64,000 nucleotides of DNA from Chiridota heheva (Eukaryota > Echinodermata > Holothuroidea > Apodida > Chiridotidae). Below, in pieces: positions 35,501 through 44,519 of the stretch; the first letter of the stretch is position 1, and each line of letters starts with the position of its first letter. Both the position numbers and the translations under genes were made by a program. The stretch covers positions 1,000,001 through 1,064,000 of the forward strand of contig JAIGNY010002621.1 in NCBI GenBank assembly GCA_020152595.1, given 5' to 3'. Below the pieces are notes generated by a model, which saw only the letters and a program-made list of their open reading frames with translations, made no database searches and was not told the origin of the DNA.

Positions 35501-37825
35501 ATATTCTGAAATGGCAAGTGGTGAACCTCACTAATGTCTCCATCTCCATTGACCTATGTACCCAGCCCATCACGGAGGACATTTATATGGCTCTAGACCC
35601 CTACTAAGAACAGTGGTGTGTTAGGTACTGGTGTGCTTCACTTGGGTATATGGGCAATCCTCCCCCCTCTCCCACCCAACTAAAAAAATGCTCTTAAGAG
35701 TAAAACTTTGGGTACATCGATCTAAATTTAGGAAGTTGCTTAAAATCAGTGTTTCAAAGCTTTCGGCCCTGGTAGGGCTTCAGGGGCAAAGTAATTTTGA
35801 TTGCAGAATATTACTTCACATTGTGTGAAATCCAGGATAGAATTCCTGGTAGCCTCCAGAAGCTTAGCATTTTTTGGCATGATTTTTGTATCAGAAAATT
35901 GCTTAAAATTGTGTCGATTCCACGCTAAAGTTATCCTACAGAATATACCAGGGGTGATTTTCATCTGTTTAATGTAAGAGTAAAGCTTCGAGACAAAACA
36001 ATAATATTTGTTTTGTAAATGATACATGAAGTTAAGAAAAAAAAAGTATATAAAAATATATTCTCAGAACAATTTTTGAGCCCCTGTGGGGCAGTTTCCC
36101 TGACCCCTGCCACTGACTGGGAAGATTTGTTTTACTCCAGAAGTCGCATCAAGATTGATGAGACATAAAATCTATCATCCCTTTAAATGAGTAAAACAAA
36201 AGAAGGAATTGATGAAAATTAGGTATTAATATACATTGCCAAATATACCCTACTTAAATAACTTTTGGAAAATTGTTTCTAATCATCATGAGGAGTAAAG
36301 GCCTTAAGGCTCTTTGCTGAAAATATTTCTTCAAAAAATTACAACTAAAGTTAGTTAATGCATGCTCTCTCCAGACAAATCACTTAGCTCTAAATGCTTT
36401 AAACAGCCAACTATTGTTGCTCACTGGCAGTAAGCTTTCTGCTTTACCACCCTGAATTAAAAAGGCAAGCAAATACACTGCACTTGCTGGTTAACAATAG
36501 AATCTTTCATTGAATCAGTGAAGCAGAAAGTTCAGACAGGGCTAGTATCACATAAATGGTTGTGGTTTTTGACATGCAGCAAGATTAAACTTTCTGAAAT
36601 CCGCCGTACCGTGAATATTTTCATAAATTGTAGTAACAGTATTTACACAGCTTGTACAGAAACGACAAAATAACGTTCAAAGAAATACATAAACATTTCC
36701 AATGGAGTTGTCGCTATGACATCATCAAATCACGAATTCATCATACTGTACAAAAACTTTAAATGCAATTGGGAAATCTTTAAAAATCCTCCATATCTCC
36801 TCAACGAAATATAATATCAACCTGATTTTTGTACCAAATTGACTCTAAAGGTATGCTATTTTCAAATAAAATTTTATAAAAAACTATGGGAATTTTCCTT
36901 TAAGGTGATCAACACTTTACCAGGGGTGTCAGAAGGAACTTGGGCAAGGGGGCAGAAAAACAAGTAAGGGCACTTTCTGACAGTAATTGAGGGACACTTT
37001 TCATTTTCAAACAGGAACACTTTTGTCACTTTTTTTTTAAAGTTGGGAAACGTGCCCCCAGGCCCCGGTTCCTTTACACATATGGTTTGAGCATAGGTGG
37101 AATTTGGAAGCAAGGGGGCACTTGCTTTTTTCCATATATAAACTTTTGTATAGTGATTTTTTGTATCTTAGCATGATTTCCCCCACTTCCCCTAACCCTT
37201 TTTATTTTTCCCACACTTTCGGTAAGCAAATCATGCCTATGAGTTTAAGATTGGGGAGCCAGGACCAATGTTGTCAATTGCCCATCAAGTGATTAGGTAA
37301 TAATGAAAATTGAAAATGTTTGGGGGCAATGGCCACTTTCCACCACAGCCCTCGGTGTCACCCCTGGTAAATGACATGCTTTAATTGTGTAAAATAAATA
37401 CTAAATGTATGTTACATTTTCAATCTACTATGTAGGATTAGTGAGTGAGTGGATTTCTATTGCTTTCAAGCTTGAAGAATGACCTATAGAATTTTCAAAA
37501 GGGCACCTTCTGCTCTGGACCGTCAACATTGCCCCTTGCCCCTGGGGTTCCGACATCGCTGCACTTCACAGATGTTAATTATCACATCTGTAATGTACGT
37601 CACTCATCACGTCGCTAATGATACTATGATCTGTAGAAAATATGAACAAAGCAGCATCCTGTACCTGACAATATGATGGTGAGGACGGATCAACGTCTAC
37701 AGTCGCCAAGAAATCCGGTCGGTTGATACCAGTGCCTCTATACACGCAAGTTACATACAGAAGCTTCTCTGGAGGGGATTTCAAAGCATCCAGGGGGGTT
37801 GCAAACCCTGGTCCATATTTGCATG
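14511..37825 (-). CDS. SELENBP1: Selenium-binding protein 1 / methanethiol oxidase (partial gene, six exons)
   Basis: The exons at 37825-37665, 35285-35100, 34745-34622, 27819-27631, 22152-21971 and 14589-14511 join in phase with GT-AG introns of 2379, 354, 6802, 5478 and 7381 bp. They give about 306 residues, roughly two thirds of the usual ~470. The family enzyme is cytosolic and oxidises methanethiol to hydrogen peroxide, formaldehyde and hydrogen sulfide. Diagnostic segments are [16 protein letters not shown] (its Cys aligns with human Cys57, the proposed selenium site), [12 protein letters not shown] (CxxC), [31 protein letters not shown] and [11 protein letters not shown]. No frameshift or stop is seen. 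The initiator exon (above 37826) and the C-terminal third (below 14511, possibly outside the window) were not found. All the large introns hold repeats. Confidence 0.93.
14936..15369. other. Non-coding tail of the DIRS element
   Basis: No ORF. A change in composition near 14936 (AGGAGCTGAGGTACTGGATT) is where I place the element edge. A short hairpin-like ACTACTATGAAATAGTAG occurs at 15127-15144. Confidence 0.45.
15370..15640. repeat. Degenerate minisatellite in the DIRS tail
   Basis: Four to five imperfect units of about 55-65 bp. Each combines TGCCAGAACAGCGGCAGAAT-like sequence, TTCGTTAGTAAAA and AAACAAAATA. Good copies start near 15388, 15437, 15487, 15534 and 15584. Confidence 0.75.
15692..16475 (-). 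pseudogene. Tyrosine recombinase of the DIRS element, broken
   Basis: The N-terminal part is open from 16475. [20 protein letters not shown] is the core-binding start seen in DIRS recombinases. In another frame (about 16210-16040) come [37 protein letters not shown] and EDGAWCPVR, the catalytic-domain entry. In the last frame (15985-15700) [15 protein letters not shown] aligns with the H-x-x-R region, with Gln where the catalytic Arg is expected. At least two frameshifts and the altered HxxR box indicate an inactive enzyme. Confidence 0.82.
16580..17830 (-). pseudogene. DIRS RT/RNase H polyprotein lacking the RT catalytic core
   Basis: The start block (17804-17640) reads [16 protein letters not shown] then [12 protein letters not shown], the usual DIRS RT entry. 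Almost at once (17610-17480) the sequence becomes [20 protein letters not shown], the segment that normally follows the polymerase palm. The palm with its catalytic aspartates is absent, a deletion I estimate at about 500 bp. The RNase H region follows in shifted frames: [16 protein letters not shown] (17130-17080), [16 protein letters not shown] and [20 protein letters not shown] (16990-16810). The remaining frame changes are too many for expression. Confidence 0.85.
17862..17893 (-). mobile_element. Short LINE 3' tail between DIRS gag and RT
   Basis: TTTGTTTGTTTGATGA followed by TTTAACGACACCAC resembles the 3' end at 38555 (TTTGTTTGTTTGATGATGGC, TTAACGGCACCAC). Read on the minus strand it ends in a CAAACAAACAAA tail. 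It may extend towards 18000. It looks like a heavily 5'-truncated LINE insertion into the DIRS copy. Confidence 0.5.
18009..18625 (-). pseudogene. DIRS gag-like fragment
   Basis: Two overlapping minus-strand frames carry [20 protein letters not shown], then [20 protein letters not shown], then (other frame) [18 protein letters not shown], then a basic Arg-rich tail. Position and composition fit the DIRS first ORF. The family is poorly conserved, so the call rests mainly on position before RT. Confidence 0.6.
18626..21970. other. No gene seen; SELENBP1 intron sequence
   Basis: About 3.3 kb of AT-rich intronic sequence. Only short chance ORFs, no clear element ends, no RNA. Confidence 0.5.
21971..22152 (-). 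CDS. SELENBP1: SELENBP1 exon e
   Basis: 182 bp. The acceptor is CTCCAG/GTTTGT and the donor GATGCT/GTAAGT. It encodes [20 protein letters not shown], then [20 protein letters not shown] and [13 protein letters not shown], part of the beta-propeller-like core. It ends in phase 0. Confidence 0.95.
22431..22480. repeat. 10 bp tandem repeat with CAGGTG cores
   Basis: Five consecutive 10 bp units of the form NNAACAGGTG, one with CGGGTG. Each intact unit contains an E-box-like CAGGTG. It lies within an intron about 280 bp downstream of exon e's acceptor side. Confidence 0.9.
22540..22935 (+). repeat. Dispersed TTCGCAA-rich repeat, left (inverted) copy
   Basis: It begins GTATGGAACGCCAAAAGGACC then ACCAAATATGTTCGCAAA. 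It contains many degenerate TATGTTCGCAAA words and ends near GTGGCGTATGCATATGTACG. The same order appears in reverse complement at 26165-26515. Confidence 0.8.
22936..24261. other. No exon seen; intronic
   Basis: Fragments such as 23215-23345 and 23470-23530 have a flavour of dispersed repeats (GGCGTAACGTGGGTGGGTGG), but no second copy was found in this window. Confidence 0.4.
24262..24456. repeat. 93 bp tandem duplication
   Basis: Two adjacent copies offset by 93 bp share TCTACAAAATTGCC/TCCTACAAAATTGCC, TTTAGATTTTCCAA and AACTGTGACT(G/A)AGGCTTGGT, with a few substitutions. A G-run follows the second copy at 24447-24458. Confidence 0.9.
24457..26164. other. No gene seen; intronic
   Basis: AT-rich with no recognised exon. 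25540-25640 is G-rich (GGCGGTGGAACTGGGGGCTT), typical of dispersed repeat debris. Confidence 0.45.
26165..26515 (-). repeat. Dispersed TTCGCAA-rich repeat, right (inverted) copy
   Basis: Reverse-complement partner of 22540-22935. It starts with ATATGCATACGCCATTGTTT and ends AGTGGTCCTTTTGGCATTCC. Between are degenerate TGCGAACATAT units. The two copies face each other about 3.2 kb apart. Confidence 0.8.
26640..27190 (+). repeat. Dispersed repeat family B, copy 1
   Basis: Shares with 60248-60775 the order GTCCC.CATGGCCCCCATCC, ATGACATCCCTCCCTATGTC, GTCACATCCTGTCACACTC, CAACTTTATGCAAATAAACA, CAATAATAAAGGCAGAGTTT, CATGCCTGATA and CTGAAAAACTTTAACATTT. The end is GGATGGCTGGATGGACAAAAT versus a cleaner GGACGGACGGACG in copy 2. 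Both copies hold a similar ~62-65 codon ORF (26834-27022 here) ending in VSEKL/TSEKL, but with no known domain. Confidence 0.85.
27631..27819 (-). CDS. SELENBP1: SELENBP1 exon d
   Basis: 189 bp. The acceptor is TCACAG/GTGGATT and the donor AAAAG/GTATGT. The split codon with exon c makes a Cys. It encodes [18 protein letters not shown], then [20 protein letters not shown] and GFDPADFAK, all family signatures. Confidence 0.95.
27820..31239. other. No exon seen; large SELENBP1 intron with two hAT-like end fragments
   Basis: Most is featureless AT-rich sequence. At 30169-30210 TAGTGCTGTCATGACATATC then GATTATCGCAATATC recurs at 31041-31085 as TAGTGCTGTCACAGCATGGC then TCGATTATCG. Both look like ends of one dispersed element about 0.9 kb apart in the same orientation. 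Confidence 0.45.
31240..32870. repeat. Repeat family C, copy 1
   Basis: The left part (31240-31570) is in inverse orientation (GGCGGGGCTTAAAGTGAAAA). From about 32300 to 32770 forward units recur: TAAGCCCCGCCCACTAC, CATATTAATGAAATT, CATCATGAACATGTAC and CACCAGCTAAC. The block ends in a CA-rich microsatellite (32755-32825) and CACCATCATGACCGCATAGG, TTCCTGATGCTATTGCATTG. A matching arrangement is at 42590-43560. Confidence 0.8.
32871..34621. other. No exon seen; intronic
   Basis: Only chance ORFs. No RNA or element ends recognised. Confidence 0.5.
34622..34745 (-). CDS. SELENBP1: SELENBP1 exon c
   Basis: 124 bp, phase 0 to phase 1, separated from exon b by a 354 bp intron. The acceptor chosen is ATGTAG/GTTGTAG because it keeps frame and gives VVEPEEV, matching the family; the AG four bases later would break the frame. 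The donor is AAAT/GTAAGT. It encodes [20 protein letters not shown]. Confidence 0.92.
35100..35285 (-). CDS. SELENBP1: SELENBP1 exon b (CSSC motif)
   Basis: 186 bp, phase 0 to phase 0. The acceptor is CCACAG/GTTATT and the donor AGG/GTATGT. It encodes 62 residues, including [20 protein letters not shown], then [10 protein letters not shown] and [20 protein letters not shown]. The CSSC pair is a conserved redox-type motif in the family. Confidence 0.94.
35286..36917. other. No exon seen; intron between SELENBP1 exons a and b
   Basis: AT-rich. A short GGGCTTCAGGGGCAAAG/GGGGCAGTTTCCCTGACCCC pair (35776 and 36089) looks like repeat debris. No coding signal. Confidence 0.4.
36918..37371. mobile_element. 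TA-flanked inverted-repeat element (MITE)
   Basis: The left end CCAGGGGTGTCA and right end TGTCACCCCTGG are inverted repeats. Each is bordered by TA (TTTA before, TAAA after). It is about 450 bp and non-coding. One end of the same family occurs at 6120-6150, and a decayed right half at 41222-41390. Confidence 0.65.
37190..37560 (+). repeat. Direct duplication, copy 1
   Basis: Shares a long block with 41222-41580: CCCACACTTTCGGTAAGCAAA, GATTGGGGAGCCAGGACCAA, TGCTTTAATTGTGTAAAATA, CTACTATGTAGGAT, TTCAAGCTTGAAGA and AAAAGGGCACCTTCTGC. It crosses the right end of the MITE into flanking DNA, so it is a segmental copy rather than two independent insertions. Confidence 0.85.
37665..37825 (-). CDS. 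SELENBP1: SELENBP1 exon a (N-terminal region)
   Basis: 161 bp. The acceptor is TTTCAG before CATGC and the donor is CAG/GTACAG. It begins with two bases of a split codon, so a preceding exon must supply one base. It encodes 53 residues from [20 protein letters not shown] to SPSYCQ. The Cys in SYCQ aligns with human Cys57. Confidence 0.92.
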
Positions 37826-38554
37826 CTGAAATATCAAACCAACATTAAAAACTTGAATATTATACTGCAATGGTTGAAAATACCATTTATAAGCTATTCT
37901 TCTGTGATTGCGTGCCTCCACCTCTGAAGGTGTGGAAAGGAGTTTATATTTTTCCTTTAAGTTTCTCTACATGTCTATGACCAAAACAATTCAAAGTTTA
38001 GAATATCCCACAATTTTGAAATATTCTTAAAACCTTAAAATAGTCCCAAGTTGCAGGTAGTTTGAGAACCTGCAAGAGTCTCTGTCATAGTCACTGGCAG
38101 TTCATGCCATTTATTTTATGCAAATTCGATTGTAATAGAATAATAATTTACATATCATTTATATAGAGTAAATGCTTTACCATGCACTCCGTTCCCAGGG
38201 TAGCATTAATGAGGTGGTGTGACATCACTTTCTTCGCACTTGGCTCCACCCATTTTGAGATTTCGCCTTTTTTCCGCACAACTAATTACTGAAGGAATGC
38301 ATTTTCTTTGCAGGGAGGGGGTGGGGTATGACGTGAGTGTACTGTACCAAACAAGATGGTAATGTAGGTGAAACTACAACGTTTTCTCTTTTAATTGATA
38401 TTAATTTTTACGTCTTTACTTGTCCTTTTTTGAGATATGTGTTTTACAGAATGGTACATCGAAATATGAGGTAAATTTTAGACCAAATTTTTGCTGAGCT
38501 CCTGACCATCTTCCAGAAAATTTGTCAAAATATAAATAAAAATCGATAGATAAG
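37826..38554. other. No exon recognised upstream of SELENBP1 exon a
   Basis: The missing initiator exon should lie on the minus strand above 37826. I could not single out an ATG with a phase-1 donor with any confidence. Confidence 0.3.
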
Positions 38555-38820
38555 TTTGTTTGTTTGATGATGGCTTAACGGCACCACGGCAGCGAGGGTC
38601 ATATCGTGCCTGAGAGTTTAGATCATTCCAGAAGTAGGAAGAAAATTAAATAGGGGGAGATTAAGAGAAACACAGGAAGTAAAAGCTGGGATCGAGAGAG
38701 GAAGTGTATGGGTGAAAAAAGGGGCAAAAGTAAAGGGAGGTGTGGGAGAGGACGACTAAATATGGATGTATAGGGAAGCATGAGAAGGAAGAAGATAATT
38801 TAATCCGGAGGGTTCAAAAT
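38555..38820 (-). mobile_element. 5'-truncated LINE 3' end
   Basis: Plus-strand TTTGTTTGTTTGATGATGGC then TTAACGGCACCACGGCAG and AGGGTCATATCGTGCC corresponds to the 3' end of a minus-oriented LINE. TTAATGGCACCAAGACAGTC at 1263 is its relative next to the LINE pol. Purine-rich sequence follows to about 38820, as downstream of 1300. Confidence 0.65.
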
Positions 38821-39689
38821 GGCTTGTTTCAGCTAATTATATATTCATAAACTCGAGTGGGCAGAATACGTAAAGAAGAAACAAAGCAACTTTTTTATGC
38901 GCTGGAAACTGACTGCATGTACACAAACTGAAACAAAAACAACAATGGCAATCCAGGAGAATGCTACCTTATTTTCTTGATCAATTCTCATAGCTTTTTG
39001 AATCAATTAATAATTATTAACTAATGAAATATAAATAAAACCCTTTTTTTACTAGTATAACCTTTGACCTTTAAGGAACAGCACCTATCAAGTAGGAAGG
39101 ACAAATTAACACCACCATACAAGAACTAACAATTATCTATTAAAAGTGACGTTTTGTCAGATTCCAACTGGATTTTACATTGATAGCATTGATACTTTTT
39201 GAGAACTGGTCACTCAAAGACCATGGGTAACTCAAAGACCATGGTTTAAAATCTTAACATCAACACATCTAAAATACCATGTTCAGATTTTTCGAGTTAC
39301 CATTATCTCTTCAATTCTATTGTTTAAAACCTTGTAGCATGGTGGGCTCGACATTCATGCAATTAAGGAATTCAACTGTTTTTTTCTTTAGGACAAAATT
39401 AATTTTGTTGTTAGAAATACAAATAAATTCTTTGATTTCTCCTATCTATACCCATGATAAATTCACAGAAGCTTGATAATTACTTATCCAGATATTCTTC
39501 ACAGAGAAAAGTAGTTTTGTTTGTTTCGGCAAAACCATGAATAGGCCTACCCCAAAGTTCGTGCATCAATGATTGGCATATGCAACTTTCAGCACCTGTA
39601 CCAGTAAAAGCATGAAAATTGATTTCCAAAGTGATATATGTTAATTGAAAACCAGACATAGCAAACAATACAAATCCCCTCGCCGCCAA
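38821..39689. other. No gene seen
   Basis: AT-rich. A short tandem CTCAAAGACCATGG(G/T) pair at 39213-39245. Confidence 0.5.
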
Positions 39690-40440
39690 TAACATGCTTT
39701 CTACCCTCTGTCATAACTGCCATCCCACCCTGTTCTGCATGATGTCCCATCCAATATCCCTCCCTACAGGAAATCATACATGAAATCCAGACACCATTCC
39801 ACAACATGACCTGTATGCCATCACACCTGCAATCAAGATGACCACCCACCATATGCCTTGTCACCCTGTCCATATACCAGGCCACCTATCCTGTCCCACA
39901 TGACATCCCTCCCTGTCCCACTTCCCATTCCTCCCTGTACCATGTGCCAACCTACCCTGTCCCACATGCCATCCTTCCATGTACCACATGCCACCCACCC
40001 TGTCCTACAGTCCATTCCATCCTTTCCCACATGCTATCCCACCCTGTTCCATATGTCATCCCACCTGAAATACACACCATCCTGTCTCTTATGTCATTAC
40101 ACTCTGTCCCCATGCTATCACATCTGATTGTCCCACATGCCATCCCAGCCTGTCATAAATGCCATGACACTACCTTTTTTACACGCCACGCCACCCTGTC
40201 CCACATGCAATCCCACCCTGTCCTATATGCCATGACATCCTGTCCCATATTCCATGGTACCCTGTCCCACATGCCACTATCCCACCCTGTCCCACATGCC
40301 ACCATGTTCCACATGCCACCCTGTCCCACGTGTCCCTGTCCTACATGCCACCCTTTCCCACAAGCCACCGTCCCACATGCCACCCTGTCCCACATGCCAT
40401 CCCACATTTCATCGCATTCTCTCCCCCATGCCATTACACC
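39690..40440. repeat. Minisatellite of CCCACATGCCATCCCACCCTGT type
   Basis: Irregular units of about 18-24 bp built on CCACATGCCATCCCACCCTG. Relatives are the 24 bp array at 58240-60060 (GGCAT for GCCAT) and the short run inside family B at 26645-26700. Long ORFs on both strands are by-products of the periodicity. Confidence 0.9.
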
Positions 40441-40800
40441 TTCATCCTAATTTCTACATCTACCAAACATTCTACCATCTTCACTTTACATTCTTTCCTT
40501 TAACTCCCATCCCCTCACTTCTATCAACTCAACATGCCCCATTCACTTACCGACCCCCGCCCCCTTCACCTGGCATCTTCCATTCTCCATTCACCTACCA
40601 TCCTCTACTCTTCAATATGCCCCATTCACCTGTAATCCCCCATTCACCTAGCATCCCTCATTCACCTACCATCATCCATTCACCTACTACCACAACCCAC
40701 CTTTTGCCATTCACTCATCTACCAATACTCTTAACTCATCATTCCAACCTTCAGTATAATCTCCACTCACTCCACTGCACTACAGCCCCCTCCCTTAAGC
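40441..40800. repeat. Pyrimidine-rich CCATTCACCTACCATC repeat
   Basis: A C/T/A-only stretch with loose ~15-17 bp units CCATTCACCTACCATC, strongest at 40560-40720. It directly follows the minisatellite. Confidence 0.8.
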
Positions 40801-40904
40801 GTTAACTTAAATCTGACACTTCCAATAAAAACATGTTCAACTTTTTTCCCCTTATAAACCAGATAGTATGAAGCTCTTGAAGGGGCATGGTAAAAAATTA
40901 TTTT

Positions 40905-41150
40905 ATTACGTACGTGCGTAATATTATCAGCACGTAATAATATCACGTATCTACACAATGAAGTATCACGTACATGACGTGATGATAATATGTACGTACG
41001 TAATATCACGTACGTATGTGATGATATGTACGTACGTAATACCACGTACGTACGTGATAACAATAAGTACGTACGTAATAATATCATGTACATACGTAAT
41101 GAGGTATTGCGTATGTACGTGATAATTATACGTACGTGTGTGATAATTTC
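40905..41150. repeat. Palindromic ACGTACGT tandem array
   Basis: About seven units mix TATGTACGTACGTAATA and ATCACGTACGTACGTGAT. Each unit is itself close to palindromic, so hairpins are possible at many offsets. It is rich in CpG within ACGT, unlike the surrounding sequence. Confidence 0.9.
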
Positions 41151-41221
41151 CACCAACCAGCATGTTATTCGGCCTGTAATTTAATACAGTACAACAATCA
41201 CAACACAGCAATCCCTCTGAC

Positions 41222-41580
41222 TTTTCCCCCCACTTTCGGTAGGCAAATCCGTCTAATGGTTTGAGATTGGGGAGCCAGGACCAATGTTGGCAATTGCCCA
41301 ATGGGCAAATAGGTAAAAGGCATACTTTTGAAATTAGGCTTTGAAAATTATTAAGAATAATTCCTCCTCCCGCCACGGCCCTCAGTGACGGGGCCCTGGG
41401 AAATGACGTGCTTTAATTGTGTAAAATAAATACTAAATGTGTGTTACATCTTCTATGTACTATGTAGGATTTATGAGTAAGTGAATTTCTATTTGTTTTC
41501 AAGCTTGAAGACTGACCTACTGTAGAATAATTTCATATCACTTTCAAAAGGGCACCTTCTGCCTCAGTCTGCCCTCACCT
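41222..41580 (+). repeat. Direct duplication, copy 2
   Basis: Counterpart of 37190-37560. The tail of the unit (GGGCACC, CCCGTGGTTCCGGCATTGCTG) reappears after a ~240 bp interruption at 41826-41875, matching 37501-37562. Confidence 0.85.
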
Positions 41581-42589
41581 TTTAAAAAGACCAAAAGACT
41601 AGTGGTGGCATCAGAATTTTTGTCATGGTGGGCAAGAGAGGGGAAATGTTGTCTCAAGGAGTGGGGGGGGGGGGGGCAAAGCCTCTAAATCGGGCAAAAT
41701 ATGTCACTTTACAAAAAATTTAGGGAGGGGGATAGTGGGGGTAAAGCGATACCACAGGGGCAAATTCCACCATGCCCCGTAGCGCGGCTACTAAAGAGGA
41801 CACCTCATCTGCCCACAACTTTAAAAAGGGCACCTCCTGTCCTCCTTGTCCCCGTGGTTCCGGCATTGCTGGCTGTGGCTTTCTAAAACGAGATCTCATA
41901 TCGTATCACGCCAACTCCCTTCACTGATTAAAACTTTGCTTCCATCCATTTCTTTTCATACAAAGTGTCAAAACAGAAGTGTTGGTAGGGGGAGGAGGTG
42001 ATTTTCATCGGGCCAGTGGCAAAGGTACCTAAAGTTCAGGGGACATGATTCATATCGAGTTAGACTGAAGCTCACAGGTGTACCACAGGCAAGTAATGAA
42101 ACCAAAAGAAAACAATTAATTAATTAAGAGGAAGTGGTTTTTTTTTTTTTTTTTGGGGGGAGGGGCGAGTTGACCTGTAACCCAAGTTGCCCACCTTCAG
42201 TTTCCATCATTTTCCCCTCCCATCAATCCCCTCTTCTGCTCCCCATCCTCCCTTCTCGGGTGAGAAAAACATGTAAGTCTTAGTGGATGACAAGTTGACA
42301 ACTAAAGGAATCCCTGACCCTTGTCCTGGGTCTCTGGGGTGGTTTCGTGGAGGATAAGCCCCGAAAATGGCATAAAGACTCACAACAGGGCCTCTTTTAA
42401 TTAGTGGATTGCGTACCAACTTTGGTACGCAGTGGAAAAGACTTGATACGCAGTGAACTGATTTTGAGGGCACTGGGTACCAAGGTGTTTGTCTTGTCTC
42501 TATGATTTTAGTTTTCAGTTTCTATGGATCCACTGGAACTTTGAATGCATGCTCATTAAATCATGTTTGGTTTGTAGATTTTTAACATC
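41581..42589. other. No gene seen; G-rich and T-run debris
   Basis: G-runs at 41660-41680 and T/G-runs at 42128-42165. No coding signal. Confidence 0.5.
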
Positions 42590-43560
42590 ACCGCAACAGT
42601 ATGGGGTATGGTGATGTTTACATCATTTAGCACTTTCAGATTAAGCTACACGCACCATGCATATTAATGACATCTGCTGATAACATAAGCATGTACACAA
42701 TAACCAACAATATAATATTGTCATGGCCAACAATATTGTCATGCAAACGAACATACAGTTGCTCATTTATCACTTTTTAAAATTTTAACTTTAAGCCCCT
42801 CCCAATTATCAATATCCATAATGTCACCACCAAAAACATCTACACATCTACAGATCATGAGCTATCTGTATACCAAATATGACATAAATCCACTTTACTG
42901 TTCTTGAGATACACTGTTTACAATCTTTTTTTCAGCAAAATCATACTAAGCTCCGCCCGCTATGCATATTAATGAAATTCAACGTTTTACATCATGAACA
43001 TGTACACATCAGCTAACATCATAATTATACTAAATATGAAACACAATAGACAAGCGGTTGTCAAAGTATGAACATTTCATGATTTTTACATTAAGCCCGC
43101 CCTACCCATTAACATGCATGATATCAACACCAAAATCAATAGAGCACATCTACAAACCATGGACTATCTGTGTACCACATACAAACTGAATCCCATGTAT
43201 AGTTCTTGAGATACTGTGTTTACAAGCTCTTTTCAACAAAATCATTTTAAACCTCGCATAATATGCATATTAATGAAATTCAACGTTTTATACCATGAAC
43301 ATGTACACACCAGCTAACATCATAATTACACAAAATATAAAATAAGACTAGACATGCGGTTGTTGAAATATGAACATTTTATATGCATGATGTCACCACC
43401 AAAAACAATAGAGTACATCTACGCACCATGGGCTATATGATGTTAATCCAGTGTACTGTTCTTGAGATATCACATTTACAAGCTGGCCATCACAAACACA
43501 CCCACCCACATACACACGCACACCATCATGACTGCATAGGTTCCTGATGCTATCGCATCG
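42590..43560. repeat. Repeat family C, copy 2
   Basis: The same unit order as 32300-32870: CATGCATATTAATGA, ATCATGAACATGTACACA, CAGCTAACATCATAATTA, TTCTTGAGATAC.GTGTTTAC and TTTTACATTAAGCCC, with a tandem spacing of about 290-310 bp. It ends in a CA-rich run and CACACCATCATGACTGCATA, GGTTCCTGATGCTATCGCAT. Confidence 0.85.
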
Positions 43561-44519
43561 GAATTGTGTGAAATTGAACATTATCTTTTGTCAAGTATGA
43601 AAAATACTTGCAGTGCACAAGCTTCCGGCCCACACAAACTTCGGGCCACTTACTAAACCTTCTGAATCCAAAAAAATATTTTTCAGACTTTGAAAAACTT
43701 GAAAATTTTGCCCTAGGGGGAAATTTTTGTGGGCCTGAGTGGTAAATCAAAATCAAAGAAAGTGGGTTTATCCTGTTTTTTGGGAAATGTAATGAGCTGA
43801 AAATAAAAAGAAGTGTGTGATATAGAGCAGGAAGTACTTTTCAAGTGATAGAGGGTCACAAAAACCAGCTTGTCCCTATTCATCTTTTTTTTCAGGGGAG
43901 TACCCCTACCCTCTAAAAATCTGGTTAAAGACTTTATGACCCCATATCTCAAAACAAGTCCTTATGATGATTTTGTTTTATTTTCATCAACTACATTTAG
44001 CTGTACATGACATGTCTCATTTCCTTTATATCAGCATAATTCGCAGAAAATTCAAGTATAAAACATCATGATTTGTTTATGAAATTCTAATTGAGTTACA
44101 TATACTTCATAGTACTTATCACAAGCACAGATGCTTATTTGCACTTTACCAGTTTGTAAAAACATAATTTTGATGTCCTATAACCTTACAAAAAAACATC
44201 ATATTTTCCCCATTTTTACATGCTAAGGTGCCTGTTTGAGGATGGCATATTTCAAAGACTATTCATACTTAGACTCAAAAGTCATGATAAAGTATTTATA
44301 GTTCATATATTTCCTATATCCCATCATAAGAAACAATACTCACTTGTACTGACTGAAATACAGATAAAATTTGTTTGGTTACCGCAAAACACGTAAACAT
44401 GCTATTTTTACCATTTCTGTTCATAATATGCCATTTTGGGAGTTGATTTCTTTTTAGGAAATATTCACACCAGGCGCCTACCATTTAATATTTGAATATT
44501 CTCTCCTTATATATTAGGG
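43561..44519. other. No gene seen
   Basis: AT-rich. The block CCATTTTGGGAGTTGATTTC with ATTCACACCAGGCGCCTA (44431-44483) recurs diverged at 44680-44738, flanking the LINE fragment below. Confidence 0.45.

Noticed and set aside
39833..40805. ORFs of up to 183 codons in the CCACATGCCATCCC and CCATTCACC repeats
   Set aside because: Low-complexity by-products of minisatellite periodicity, open on both strands.
40966..41376. 136 codon minus-strand ORF with THVR/YVHIITYV repeats
   Set aside because: Translation of the ACGTACGT palindromic array. Both strands are open.
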